From Phaeotremella fagi (Eukaryota > Basidiomycota > Tremellomycetes > Tremellales > Phaeotremellaceae), in the NCBI GenBank assembly GCA_001599715.1, contig BCHU01000008.1, forward strand, positions 1 to 64,000: a stretch of DNA of 64,000 nucleotides, written 5' to 3'. Positions 33,189 through 46,432 of this stretch are shown piece by piece. Positions within the stretch are counted from its first letter, which is position 1. Every line of letters starts with the position of its first letter. The position numbers and the translations under genes were made by a program. The notes below the pieces were generated by a model. That model was given only the letters and a program-made list of their open reading frames with translations, did not search any database and was not told the origin of the DNA.

Positions 33189-35122
33189 CTAGACTAAAGT
33201 AGCTACAGGAGCACGCTCGACATGAGTACCGGCATCTTTACCGTCCCCGTTTTCCAACTCTTCAATCTCAAATTTGTTGTCGCCAGGAACGGTTTCGTCT
33301 AAAAAGTTAGTCCAGACTTCCACAAATCGACTCACCATGCACCGTAACACGAGTAAACCTTCTTGCGCTTATATTGTTACTAAAAAGTATATCCAATTCA
33401 CCATAGCTGAATCCACCAGTCTCTGGCATCCTAAAGTAGGCCCAGACGGTGACCACAAGGTTACAAGCCATCCAAAAGTAAGCCGCTTTTGCCCCCCAAT
33501 TCCACGCAGTACTGGAGACCATTCTAGGTGTTAATTGAGAGGTGAAAGCGTAGTTAGCAGCGTAGAATGCTCTACCGAGAGCTACTGAGCGGGCACGAAG
33601 TCGGGAAGCTGGAACCTCTGCTGCAACAGTGTAGGTAAGAGGACCGACTGTGGCGTGGTAAAGTAGATTGATCATGACGCAGAAAGCACCGATACCTTGT
33701 AAAGCTGCAGCTGGAGCGTTGGGAAGTGATCCAAGAACACCAATGAGTAATAAACAGACCGCGAGAGAGATAAGACCACCGATAATAAGAGGACGACGAC
33801 CGAAGAAAGAAATCAAGATAAATTCGCTGGACGTCAGCGGAGTTTAAATTTGAAACCTACAAGAAACATCCAACCAAGTTCATAGAAGTAACAACAATGT
33901 TCACTGTCGTCAGTGAGGTTCAAATGAGTTTACCTACAGTTAAATGCAGTAGTAACGGACATTCCAGCACCTTCAAAGAACTCCACAGCGTAGGCAGTCA
34001 TGGCGGTACCAGAGTAGACCTGAATAGCCCAAACGCCACACATGATTTCTGTACGACGAAGATTTGTACCCTTGAACAATTCCCAGAATGAACCTTGAGC
34101 CGCTTCAGCACGTTCGAGTTCATCGGTATGTTGAATGACTGTGATGTAACCATCAATGTTTCTTGAATCCCAATAGCCTGGTTTAGAAATGCGTCTAAGA
34201 ACCTTTTTGGCTTCCTCAACTTTTCCTTTACGAACCAACCACCATGGACCTGACGTTAGTGAGTTGCTAACATCTTGGACTTACTCTCTGGTGCGAAGAA
34301 TGCTCCAATCAATAGAGGAACTGGCCATACCCATTGAACAGCGTATGCCATCATCCACCCGCTGTTATCGTTCATCGCAAGAGCACCTCTGTTAACACCG
34401 GAAGCAATGAAAGATCCCTGTTATCAGATATAATTCTATTGTCTTTACTTACAGATCCCCAACAGAAAGAGATGAAACTCGCCGCATAACCTCGTAAATG
34501 GATGGGACATATCTCAGCAGCATAAGCGGCAGTTAAAGTGTCTATCATCAGCAAAGCAAACATCATGGACCTACTAAACATTCCCCAACAGAACGCCGCC
34601 AAAGCCTCAGCAGCAAGAATCATTTGTATAGATTGAGCGAAGACGAACAAGAAAACGACAAGGATACTGAGAATCATACCACCAATATAAGTCCTTCTGG
34701 AACCGTATTTATCTTGACAATAACCGGTAACAGCTAAACCAAGGAAGTTACCTGGTAGACCAATATTGGAGATTGCAGTTTGCCAATTTGCAGAAATAGC
34801 CATAACACCGTTAATCTCTTCACCGAATCTATTGACGAATGCTGGTAAGCCGTAGAAAGAGTTGACGATAGCCCCGTCGTAGCCGTCCATACTATGAGAC
34901 CCATCAGCGAGATCCGAAATACAACACAACTTACATAAGAGCAACACTCAGGAACATACTCCAAAGCATAGCTCTCCAATGATCTTTCAAAGCTTGCTTA
35001 AAAGTACTAGCTTTTTCAGCTCTGATAAGATCGAAACCAATTGCCAAAAGGTTGAGGTCGACATTGGTATCAACAACGGCAGCTTGTTTATCTGTCAAAC
35101 CGATACTCTGTTTTGGAGACAT
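33189..35122 (-). CDS. MFS sugar transporter, maltose/alpha-glucoside (MAL) type, second copy
   Basis: Plasma-membrane sugar:H+ symporter. The start at 35120-35122 (MSPKQSIGLTDKQ) leads through KQALKDHWRAMLWSMFLSVALM to MDGYDGAIVNSFYG (first helix, G-Y-D). AEICPIHLRGYAASF follows, with loop motif PESPWWLVRKGKVEEA, VAAEVPASRLRARSVALGR and the C-terminal MPETGGFSYGELDILF. The rebuilt last exon ends VERAPVATLV at 33189. About seven introns, about 550 residues. It is related to the transporter at 26873-28766 but clearly diverged. It lies next to the GH115 gene on the same strand and may import the sugars released. Confidence 0.88.
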
Positions 35123-35483
35123 GATGGAAGGAATTGAGTGTGTGGGGGAAAGAAATCTCCATGGTTCCCCGTTTAGACTATATACTTGATTTTTCTGTCA
35201 AGGGATAGAATAACTGCGAAGATTTCTCCCGATAAACCACCGTGTAATCGTAATTTGGTATTCCAAGCGGTCCGGCAGGAAGGTATTCCGCTCAGGTGAT
35301 GGACTAAACTAGGGCTAAAATTAGATGATGCTCCACATGAAAAGGTGTATTAGAGTTAGTCGGTATCCAGCGTGAATTCGCCGAACAGGGACCTTGGAGC
35401 TATTTTAAGCTAGCAAATGATCCCTGAAACTCAGCTGGTCACATCGTGTCCAAATGTGAAAGGCGGATTGCATGACACTGCAA
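35123..35483. promoter_or_regulatory. Promoter region of the second MAL-type transporter
   Basis: 361 bp between the transporter ATG and the 3' end of the GH115 gene. It contains several CGG/CCG triplets (ccgataaaccaccg, gcggtccggcagg near 35270) of the sort used by zinc-cluster factors; this is only suggestive. Confidence 0.4.
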
Positions 35484-38400
35484 CTACAAGATGACACTCT
35501 CTGGAGGACCTAAATAACTACTACCTCTTCTTTTCATACCTCCCAGATCGATTAAGATCCTCTCAACCACGATACCAGTGGTGACCCCTAACAATTTCAA
35601 GGTATGTTTACCTGCTCTCGCAGCTAACTCAACGTTCACCTTGATTTCGCGGATTTCATTCGAGACGATTGTCTCCCAATCCTCCGGTAATGAACCGAGA
35701 GGGGCATCTGGTATTGGCTGAATGAGAATGGGTTCCCCATCATCGACCTGAATTCCAAATGCCAGTTTTCGGCCGAGGATGAAATTCAAAGAAGGACTCA
35801 GATGGAAGGTTATTGGGATAGATTCGGTGGGTTTTTGATGGATCCAAAAGTCGTATTCTAAATTTGGACCTTCACCTAATGGATATGTGTATCCACCGAC
35901 TGGATATATCGAAACCGCTGATTTCGTTCTACCGAAATAAGGTATTTCTTCCCATGTGTGGGTTACTTTGTTCGTGATTGCGGAGTGTGATTTCTGGAAA
36001 TGAGCAGCTTCAATGGCAACGTAACCATCACCTTCGATTGCACCTTTGAAAGTGGTTGCAGGTCGAGTGTAGTTATTGATTGGGACAGTAACGATTATGG
36101 AAGTCTCATCAGTAGATGAAAAAGTGATTTGACCAGATGCCACGTTTTGACGTAAAAGTTTATCCCAATCGACTGAAATCCATACACGAGCATCGGTTGT
36201 ACCATCACCTCGAATGAGACCACCAGGGGTTGACACGATCAACCAGTCTTGATGAGGTTTAGCTGTAAAATTAACATTTTCAGGTCCTCCAGAACCGACG
36301 TCTACCCATCGTGGCTTGCCCCAAGGGTCCATAGGTTCAAGTACAGGATCTGGTGCGTTGTACCCAACGTCGTTGTTGTATTTATGATCACCTGGCCAAG
36401 CTCCAAGACAGTTTTCAACGGTATACCTAGTGTGGATGATTTTGTAGTGATCGTAAGAGTGCGATCTCGGTGAAACATAGGATAACGGTGGGAGACTATT
36501 ACGAACTGGCATTTGCCAGTACATGTATCCAATGTGAGTTTGGGAAAGCATACTGTTGTTAGTGGAGTTGTGATGGATGACTCACTGATTCCATTTACCA
36601 CCAAGCATAGAATGATACTCTTCAGTCAGATCGATATCGTTCTCAAACAATTCCATAGCCTTTTGTGCATGAACGTTTGCTGCTGTTCGACCTTGAGTAG
36701 CGTAAAGGTTCGATTTGGCGGCTAAAGTTAGAACGATCGACGATCAAACTTACCAGACAGGTATAGCTTGTTAAGGTTGGTTTGGAGACGTATCGCGACA
36801 TAGATGACCTCGTAGAAGGGTATCTTGTGTTCGGGCGACAGACTGTCGTAAACCTTTTTGGCACGAGATTCTAGATTGCTCCATTGGTCGACGATTGTGT
36901 TGAATCTGGAATTAGTAACCCAAACTCTCAGGTTACTCACTCGTCATAGTTGACCAAAGAGAAAGATGTGGGATCGACAAGTTCAGCTTTACGTCGGGAA
37001 GCGTAGATCTACAGTCAGTGGAGCTTAATCTACGACTTACAGAATAAGTCAACATGATATCAGCGATCTCATCACCATGACCATCGAAATCACGCTGAGC
37101 CCGTAAAGACAAATATTCATGAAGAGAGTCTTTGCCCCATCGATCTGAATCATATGCCAAATCCAGGAAGTACTCCAGTGGGACCTCGAGCAGTTTCAAA
37201 TCTCCAACGTTGAGTATCCAAATTTGTGATGTGTTGAAAGAACGTGCAATGTTCATTTGCTCCCACACTACGTCGTTAGTTGGTTTTTACTGTTACTCAC
37301 TTTTAGGTAGTGGGACAGTATTGATCCATTTATAATCTCTTGGATCACCGACATCTTCTGTTAGTTTGGCTCAAAGTTTTACTCACAATCTGCATGATAG
37401 TATACACCACCCCCTGCAGCGCTTGTTCGTTCTTCTGGCATGACTGCCATCAAGTTTCCCCAGTTGTCATCAGCAAGAAGAGGTGTGACTGCGGTCAGTG
37501 ATGTCTTTTCAAATGCATACCTTCTTTGGGTACTTGAAGCTGAACGTTAGTTTGGTCTATCAATTGAACTCACTCCATTGGCGAAATAACCCATAACCTC
37601 CTTATACATCGCCCACATTTGAGGTACATCTGATAGATCCTGTTTATCCAGTACTTGACGCAAGGCCTCTTGCTGAGCATGTGTAATGTCTACAATCAGT
37701 TTGATCCAAACAACGACCTACTTTGTAAGATCTCTGTGTTAGCACCATCGAGAGGTAGATCTCCATTTCCTCTCATTCCAACGGTGAACAATGTTTCCAA
37801 ACCTTTAGCACGTTCTGCACCGTATTTCCAAAAGTCCTTCAAGAAATCAGGATTGGACGTGAAACTCCAATCGCCTTTACCGAAATTATCGAATTCTTTT
37901 TGATTACGTGACATAGGTTCATGATGTGAGGTACCCATGACTACACCCATTTTCTCAGCCAATGCTTGATTAGGTCCAGGAGTAGGTTGCGAAGGTAAAC
38001 CGTTCGACACGTCTTGACCATCGACGGCGAACATAGAAGCCCACACTTTTGTTCAGCCAGATACTATACAAGTACTCACTAGCAGGCCAAAGATAATTCC
38101 CTTTCAATCTAAGTAGCAGTTCGAAAACTTTCTCATACATCCCAACCTGGAATGGAGGCTCATCACCCATTTTAAAATGATCTTTTGCCCAATTCCAGAG
38201 AACAGGTTGTTCGTCGTTAAGGAAGAATCCACGGTATTTGACTGTAGGTTCGCCGTGTTCAAGGACTTGATCCCTGGGAAATGAGATTTGGGAATGTTTC
38301 TTGATAGGTACATCAGCCCACCAGTACCAGGGAGATACACCCATGAGCTCTGAGAGTGTGTACAATGCGTAGATGGTTCCACGCTGTAGATCAGTGATTG

Positions 38401-38855
38401 TTCGGATAGTGACTCACCCTATCACTACCAGTGATTACCAAAGCTTCACTCAATCCGAGAAAAGGTTGAGAAACAACTTCAACCTTGTATGATTCCCATT
38501 TTCCTTCTAATCCCTCAGTAGCAAATGTAACCTGTGCATCGGAGTGTTTCTTCTTGATACGCTGTGACAAACCCGATCCAACGGTCGCAGCAATAACAGC
38601 AGACTTTATTCCATCAGGAAGAGAATCTTTATAGACCTCAGGTCGGACTCCTGTTACACGTTCGATATCATCAGCAAACGTGTTGACAGCGATATGAAGA
38701 GCTGATGAATCGGTCGAATCCACCAAGATTGGTAAAGCGGATTTTGAGGAGGCGAGCAGTAAAGCTGAAGGGGACGATTCAAAAGACAAGACGTTGGTTA
38801 TTCCTAGTGCCATTGTGTATGGGATAAGTATGAAAGTGATGATGAAAAGTAACAT
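35484..38855 (-). CDS. Secreted GH115 xylan alpha-1,2-glucuronidase
   Basis: GH115 enzymes release (4-O-methyl)glucuronic acid from xylan side chains, internal as well as terminal. The start at 38853-38855 gives MLLFIITFILIPYTMALGI, a signal peptide. Then FADDIERVTGVRPEVY, ALVITGSDRRGTIYALYTLSELMGVSPWYWWADVP (read across an intron), VKYRGFFLNDEQPV, LRLKGNYLWPA, MGTSHHEPMSRN and TLFTVGMRGNGDLPL: the ordered conserved blocks of GH115. The C-terminal region (35484-36551) carries the beta-sandwich-type end. About a dozen short introns give a product near 950-1000 residues, the usual size. No membrane anchor is seen. It is divergent from a Zn2Cys6 regulator. Confidence 0.9.
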
Positions 38856-39271
38856 TGAGTTTGGCAATGGATATACTTTGCACAGTAAGATATTTTCAGC
38901 TACGTTTGGTGAAAGAACTACTCGGTGAGTGTTCGGAGTGTTTACGCTGGATATTTTCCGGTCATTTGGACCGGTAGACAGTGACGTTGATGTCGAAGTT
39001 ATTGCCAACAAGTCAGCGATACAGCTTACTGTACCTTGACATAGAGGAAGGAGGTGTAGAATATGGATATGTAAGGCAGCTTTCAGAATGTCAAGATGTC
39101 GAATGAACGAATTGTTTTCGAGCTGAAGAAGTGTCTTTGGATGTCGTATCTGGGGGGATCCAATAAACTTGTCAACACCGCTTCAATGAAGCTTCTTGTC
39201 AACAAAAGTAATTCCAGCTAGTTCTTGATATTTGCATATGTTACATTGATTCAGTTCACACCAAGTCTCCA
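38856..39271. promoter_or_regulatory. Divergent promoter between the GH115 gene and a Zn2Cys6 regulator
   Basis: 416 bp. It includes TCCGGTCATTTGGACCGG at about 38957-38974, an inverted CCGGTC/GACCGG pair. Such inverted CGG sites are typical targets of zinc-cluster dimers. Confidence 0.5.
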
Positions 39272-41158
39272 ATGTCAACAGTGAGTCCTACCCCAGTCCT
39301 CTAGCTAACAACTAGCCATCCCATCCGGCGAAAAGAACAAAAGTTTATAGAGCCTGTACAGCCTGTGTATCAGCCAAAACAAGATGTGATGACGTAGAAC
39401 CAGAGGGATGTTTACTTTGTAGAAAGAAGCATAAATTCTGTTCGCTGTCCGATCTAGCTTTATCACAAGGTCAAAGTCAGAATCAAAATCACAACTCCAC
39501 CTCACATTCAACTCCAGTCGATTACACTAGATTCGAATTGGTTGAAGCTAGATGTTTGGAATTGGAACAACGGGTTTTGTTCCTGGAGGAAAGGCTATCC
39601 AGCAGTCTTCAACCCACCCCCCAATCTTTGCAACCTCCGCCTCAAACTCAATCTCAATCCCAATCCCAATCTCGACCTCAGTCTATGACCATGTCTCACT
39701 CAATCCCCCCATCGCTACCCGTTCCACCTTCCCAACCGTTATTTCAACCCAGAGCGATCGACAATCCTCTTATTGATTTGAAGAATACGGGTTTATTGGT
39801 TGTCTTCAATGAAACCCTTTTCAGTGCGTCCAACGCAAAAGGCTATCCATGTGTCGTTGCTAGAGGTCTCCTTACGGCTGATCAAGTTGAAATGGGATTC
39901 CAACTGTAGGTTTGATTCTATGTTGTCCACTAACGACAGGTTCAAACACCGTTTCACTCGCATTTTACCCCTCGCACCATTTCTACTAGCATCGACATCG
40001 ACGCCTACCAATCCGTTTGTGATTCTATCTATCCTTCATCATGTATCGGCCTTACGACATCCTGAATTTCCACATCTGCTGGATGAAAGTCTGTTATATT
40101 GTTTAACAGGAGCTGTCAGTCATGAAGTTGTATTGGCACTGTTGATATTATCTCTGGCACCAGAACCACCGTTGGGTCCCTATAGACCACATCCGACATC
40201 ACTTCGATTGATTTCACTGGCATACACTCTAGGACAAGCGCTTGGTTTGGATACTTTGGTCTCAGCTGCCGTCAAAGGGAATGCGGATTTGTTCGAAGAA
40301 TGGCAGGGCCCAACATTAGATTTAGTTCATCTTTGGACCGCTGTCGTCAATCGACACAACATGTGGGTTCTGACATTTGAGTTTTGTTGACGAAACAGAC
40401 TTCATATGATCCAAACTCGATGCCAGAATATCATCCCGTCTCCGTCAATATCATTAAAAGAAGAAGGACAAGTCAATCAACATTTGATAGCTGAAGCTGA
40501 ATTGGTATCGATCCCGACTGAATTCATAAAATTATTGTCCAGAGGTGAAGCAACTTCGATGACTGAAGAGCCAGTTTTCATCCAACTACTTGAGATATGG
40601 AACAACGCAAGGGCGGAATTCGATAAATTCAGATCCAAATATTGTCAACCTCATCACACGACGTCAAGATCGTTACTGTACGATTCCAGATGTATAGAGT
40701 TTGCGTTGGCGTCAAGATTCTCATCATATATCCAACGGATTCCTTCACCATTAGGACCAGCGAAACAAGCAGCTATACCCACGATGAGTGCTTTACCTAC
40801 AGCAACGACAGCTTTGGTACCTATATTGAGATATATCAGTCCGCTCGAACCAACTTCATTACCAAGCTACGTGGTCTACATGTTAACGTTTGCATTAGTT
40901 TATGCCAGACGAATTCACATGTTTGTCTTACGACAATATGGACCAAACTCGATGATAGATATCAAAGAAGTGGAACAGGTTGAACAGATCATTCATCAAA
41001 TTGGCGGAACTCCTTCGTTGATCCTTACACACGTATCTGCCAGTTATGCGGCTTCAGAATCCATGGATAACCTGAACATGGGTTTACCTGAAGGATTCAG
41101 TTTATTCGACTTGATAGGTTGGGATTTCAATGTTGACACTAGTGTCGGAGGGGTTTGA
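39272..41158 (+). CDS. Zn(II)2Cys6 transcription factor
   Basis: Nuclear regulator. ATG at 39272 (MST), intron at about 39281-39315, then PSHPAKRTKVYRACTACVSAKTRC with the cluster C-TA-C-VSAKTR-C-DDVEPEG-C-LL-C-RKKHKF-C (C-x2-C-x6-C-x7-C-x2-C-x6-C). A glutamate/leucine heptad linker (VEARCLELEQRVLFLEERL) and a proline/glutamine-rich low-complexity stretch (39605-39700) follow. The second half has a compact regulatory domain (ISLAYTLGQALGLDTL) and ends FDLIGWDFNVDTSVGGV at 41158. It is divergent from the GH115 gene and followed head-to-tail by another zinc-cluster gene. Confidence 0.85.
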
Positions 41159-41362
41159 TGGATGTACATATTTCACACGGAGAATTGCGGGATTTCATTA
41201 AGTTAATTGGCACGCGAGCAGCACCTAACTTGTACCTTTCTTCGGGCGATCCATTTCCGTTTCAGTTTTTTCTTAATACAATTGGATTGTTGCACATACT
41301 CTACGAGTACATTTAACTTAAAGAATGGCAAAGTCATAGTAATCGACAATATCAAACCCAAA

Positions 41363-44135
41363 ATGGAACGGTACTCCTTCTCCCGATCTGAATCCATTTC
41401 ACCAGCACGATCACAATCCCAACCCCCAAGGAGGAAAAATGCGTGTCAATATTGTTTTAAAAGAAAGGTAAACTTCTTGTTCATGACAACGGAAGGAATT
41501 AATCCGGTCTCTCGTTTTTACAGATGAAATGTGATATGCTTGAACCATCATGCAGTAATTGTCTGTCGATCAATAAACCATGTGTTCCAGTATTTCGAGT
41601 AGGCAAACCACGGTAAATACACCCAATCCATTTGTGAATTCGTGCACTAACGCCCGACCCATCCGTGACAGCCCTACGAACGACAGAATCCAACAACTAG
41701 AGAGTACCCTTGGAAATTTGAAGACATTCATACATGGACTGTCCAACAGTACGGCCGAACATGCATTGAAGAGTTTGAAAGACTGGAGTCGTTCTAATGA
41801 AGGTGATAATTTCGTTTCAAAAGGTATTTCAACATTTTTAGAATCAAGCCACACGATACACGATGAAGGTGGGTTAGAGACTTCCACTTGCACTTAGTTA
41901 TAGACTATGCACCACCTCCACCGGCCTTTCCTGCCAAGTCAACGGTAGCTTCACCAATCAATCAATTCAGATATCATCAGGGAGGGTAAGGAGGTTTTGT
42001 TTTCCACAGAGATCCTTCTGCTGACGAACACAAAGTCAAATCTCTACTCACGGACCTACATCAGCATTTTTCGATGATACCGGAGAAAAGGATTTCGATA
42101 TAAGTCGTCAAGCAGAGGGTAGTAACCCTTCTGGATTCACTGAGATTGAATTGGTTGAAAAAGCTACTGCTAGATGTGCTGAGGAAAGACATATGGAAAT
42201 CATTAATTTAGCTTCGGGAAAATTGGACTGTGAGTGAACGTGGTACGGTGATACTTCGTATGTCTGTCTGAACACCGCTCCTCTAGTCGACGATGTTGCC
42301 CCCGATCTTGCAATGCATTTGCTTGCACTTCATTGGAATAGACAACATTTCTCTTTCATGATATCATATCGTCCATGTAAGCAGTACCCGAAAATCAAGG
42401 ATTCACAGCTCATCTCACCTCCAGTATTCACTCGTGACATGGCCTGTGCTGGACCATACTTTTCCAAACTGCTTCTTAACGCTATTCTATTCTCAGTATC
42501 GAAATTCTCAAATCGACCCGAAGTATACGATAACCCATTAGATCAAAAGACAGCTGGCAAGAGATTTTTACGAAGAATCAAAGATTTATTGGGTGATGCG
42601 TTGGATCAATCTACAATACCGACTATTCAAGCAATGTTATTACTTTCAAGTACACTTTTCACTCTTGGTCATCAGAGTGCTGCGTGGCTTTATAGTGGTG
42701 TTGCCATTAGAATGATCTTTGATATGGGTAAGTTGAAGATTGTATGCAGCGTTAAAACAACTAGGTCTTCATTACGATAGTCTGTCCACAGCAGCTGCTA
42801 ATTCAATGGAACCAGAGGAATTGGAAATACGCCGAAGGATTGTCTGGGCAGCGTTTGGTAAGTCAAGGTCATTTCGTTTTCTAACGCTTTTCGCAGTCTA
42901 TGACAAAATCATTTGTCTGTACCAAGGACGTGCGATTTCCTTCGACGAAAATCAGATGCACGTACCTCATAGATTTTTCGATAAATATGAAGAGAATGAG
43001 TTATGGACTCCGTTTGCTTTTCCTGGAATAGATAAATATCCTGGGTCGCCTGCGAGAGCGGTTAGTACTTTCACGAATTTATGTTCATTAGCTGTTATCA
43101 TGGTAAGTCGTATCTCGTCGATCTACGATTTCCTTCTTACCATTATCACAAGGGCCGTATCATCACATACATCTATGCAGATCGCATACAACCAGGGACA
43201 CTGAAGGAGCATTTACGCAGATTGGTGGGAAGTTTGGATAAATGGAAACGCAATTTGCCTGAAGAAATGTCTATTGGAAATGACGATCGTGGTACAGTCC
43301 CACCACCTCATGTCCTTTCTTTACAGTGAGTGATTGACTAGGCAGTTGAAGTTGACCCGAGTAGCTCTATGTACTATACGCTTGTTATCCTACTTCATCG
43401 ACCGTTCGTGGAGGTATGTTCATTTCATCCAGAGTCGAAAGCGTGCCTTGGCTGACCCACTAAAAGACCGGTCATCATCATCTATCAGATCCAGTCATCG
43501 TTGAAGCATCTTGGGCAAAATGTGAAGAAGCAGCTAAAGGATCCACAAGTGTGTTGAGTAAATACCGTAAAACTTTCACATTAGCCAGAGCCCCATACCT
43601 CATAGTACGTTGTCCTGCTCTCAACGTGTACCTGCTAACCCAAGTAGTCATATCAAACATATGTTGCAGCAACTATTCATGTCCGAATAGCCGCTCAGAG
43701 AGGTAGTCAATCCGAAGCATCAAAATTGCTAGGTATTTGTCTAGAAGCTCTTCATGAAAATGCTATTACCAATCCTGGAGTTAGGAAGATGCATGGGACT
43801 ATTCAGAATCTGATTAATAGATTGAATCCCCGTCCTCAGATTGAGGAACTTAGTGTACCGACTGGTAGGTGTTTATGTTCAGTGAATAACATGGGTCACT
43901 AACAGTTGTAGAACAAGACTTGGTTCTCACGGAAGATTTAGACATCAGTGCGATTATCAGGCAAGTATAGATTTAAACATTTTGATGTCCTGCTGACATC
44001 TTTGCTATCGTTCATAGATCTTTCGGTGGGGAATACGCAGATACAAGTTATCATGTTCCAGAATTACCTAGTACGTTCTTGGTAAATCAAGAGACCCAAC
44101 AGGATACCTTGTTTGGGTTTCTGTGGCCAAATTGA
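41363..44135 (+). CDS. Zn(II)2Cys6 transcription factor with fungal-specific middle domain
   Basis: Nuclear regulator. ATG at 41363 (MERYSFSRSES), zinc cluster C-QY-C-FKRKMK-C-DMLEPS-C-SN-C...C split by an intron after FKRK (about 41467-41521). A short coil (RIQQLESTLGNLKTFI) and a proline-rich linker follow. The middle domain reads LALHWNRQHFSFMISYRPCF, TRDMACAGPYFSKLLLNAILFSVSKFS, AWLYSGVAIRMIFDMGLHYD and EIRRRIVWAAF. The C-terminus ends FLVNQETQQDTLFGFLWPN at 44135. About 13 introns; the one at about 41988-42034 must use the downstream acceptor (ctgacgaacacaaag) to keep frame. It is placed between the GH115 regulator and an anion permease. Confidence 0.85.
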
Positions 44136-44463
44136 TGATTGCAACAGGGGATATGTGTGTGAAGGTGTAGTGAGAGGTTGTCGTTGTGTGGATCATGTCG
44201 TATTTCATCATCCAAAGTGTTCATAGAAGTGAATAAATTCTGCTCCTTTTTCTGTAACGAGGTCATAGTTATCAAATATTGATATTGCTTGTGTCAACAG
44301 CTTTCTTTACACACCACACCAACGTTGAGCGGTCGATTCCGTGATACTTCTGTAATTGCATGAACGTGGACGTCAAAGAATGATAAATGAATACTGCAAA
44401 ACTTCTGATTATGTCTACAAGCCATCGACTTTACCAAGTCAGATCTACAAAGTAACTATGAAA
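44136..44463. other. Convergent intergenic region, nothing recognised
   Basis: 328 bp between two 3' ends. No gene, repeat or RNA motif is recognised. Confidence 0.4.
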
Positions 44464-46432
44464 TTACCATACATATCTGAATCCAAAGGCTTTATCAGCG
44501 AAAGCAGCTGTATCAATCTCCTTGGCTGGATCTACAGGACCTTCAAATCTATCACGTCGTTTATTCTCCCGAATACACAAAAAGGCGTAAAGTCCAGTTA
44601 GCGCCGCACCACTTGCACCGAGGGCTAAGCAGACGGACACTCCCATTGTGTAGACTGGACCTTGTGGTGCTGGAAAAATATAACCACTTGTAGCGCTACG
44701 ATATCGATTGATTAATAAACTGGGCTATGGTTCTGTAAGACTCACGCTAATGCTTGAGCTACGGCTGAGAAGAATGGGAAAGCAACAAGTCGCCTATTAT
44801 CGTTACCAGCGTTATCAGCTACCCAGGTGCTATGTCGTTCGTCGTCAGAATGTTGTCAATGATAAGCTAAACCTACTCACATGTTTAAAGGAATGATAAT
44901 GTATTGACCAATGACGATAAAGACTAAAGCAGCATATCTGGCACTTCTGATTGAAGCTTCGGTTGAGGGGGGCATGACTTTCAACATGATACAGCCAACT
45001 ACCTGGAGAAGGAAAGCTCCACCGATGAAAGGTGCTCGGACGTGCCATAAACCAGAAAGTCTTGAGCAGACCAACATGACAATCAAAGCACTTCCGTAAG
45101 CTGGTAGGGTATATACCTGGGAAAGACAAGATCAGTTTGTTTGTTGTCGTTGATCAGATACTAACCTGGGCTATGGCACCGGTGTAACCATTCTCCGAAA
45201 TGAGAGTTGGTAAGAAGACTGTGACAGCTGCTGCAACTACCAAGACACAAATATTTGTTGCGGCAGCTGACGACGTTTGTCAGTCAAACCTGAACGGTGA
45301 TAAAAAAAACTACGACTTACGAATGATGATAGGCCAACTCCATAAGATACTTGGAAGTTGTTTCCATCGGATGACGAGATCTTCTTTGTTACCACCTCGT
45401 GCTTTTCTTTGTTGCGCTAAAAGCATTCTGATTAGAACGTGGATGACGGTTATACTCACCAAGGGCTCGCTCTTCTTTCGTTAAACGCTTAGCGGTCGTC
45501 AGACCAGAGGGTAATGCGTAAAATGCCCATAAAGCGAGTGGCCATGTTGGTACACCCTCAATGATGAACATGATTCTCCAAGGTGCGAGAGAGCTAGTAG
45601 AGAAAGATAACCCGTACGCGATTAAACCATTGATTACACCACTGATAGTAGGCTTAGCAATACTGCTTCTAAGTGATGATATTACCGACTTACGAAACAG
45701 CTCCGGTACAGTAGTAGAATGCAAGACGTAAAGCGACCTCCTCGGAGGTGTACCAAGTAGAAAGTAAAATTGGATTCAATGGTTGGAACCCACCCTCTGA
45801 AAATTAGTTAAAAGGGGTATCGCTTGAATTAACGACGAACACTTACCACCAATACCTAGAAACATTCGAGTTACAAACGCTTGTGGCCAAGTGTTAACAG
45901 CTCCACCACAGGCTGAAGCAAGACCCCATAGCAAGGCAGCGCAACCAATGGAGATATGTATCTTGTTAACCTTTCGAGCGAAGAGGGAAGCAGGAATCAC
46001 TAAGACGATGAATCAGTCCACAAATCCATCCATCTTGGAAAGATCCCTCACTTGTGACAGCGAAGAAAATGTAGAAGAAAGCGTTGGTCAATGCAAAGTT
46101 GTTTCCAGTAGGATCAGCTGGTAAACCGATTGGAGGGCCGATAAGACCCAGAAGTTTGACGTTTCCCAAATTTCCTCGATCCATTGTACATAGCAGGTAC
46201 AATCCTGCAACGATTGGAAGAATGTACCAATCCAACTACCACAGTTTTCAGTACAGTCTTGTGACAGAGTCGAAGAAATAACTCTCACCTTTCTTACTAA
46301 ACGTTGCTCGGCCTTCTTATCGAAATGATCAGTCTCGATATTGGGAGATGAACCATTTTCGGAGAGTTCGGTTTTTTCCATATGATCGATACTTTCTTTT
46401 TCAACAGAAGGATCAATTTGGAGAGTCGTCAT
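44464..46432 (-). CDS. MFS anion:cation symporter, DAL5/allantoate-nicotinate permease family
   Basis: Plasma-membrane permease for small organic anions (allantoate, nicotinate, biotin precursors and similar in characterised members). The start at 46430-46432 (MTTLQIDPSVEKE) opens an acidic N-terminus. Then KLDWYILPIVAGLYLLCTMDRGNLGNV (family signature LDR-x-N-x-GNA position), FVTRMFLGIGEGGFQP, STWYTSEEVALRLAFYYC and SGVINGLIAYG. Next come APWRIMFIIEGVPT and ISENGYTGAIAQVYTLP. The C-terminal tail (ENKRRDRFEGPVD) ends at 44464. About ten introns, about 500 residues. The substrate cannot be read from sequence; close to an alpha-glucuronidase gene, an acid sugar is one possibility (inference). 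Confidence 0.87.
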
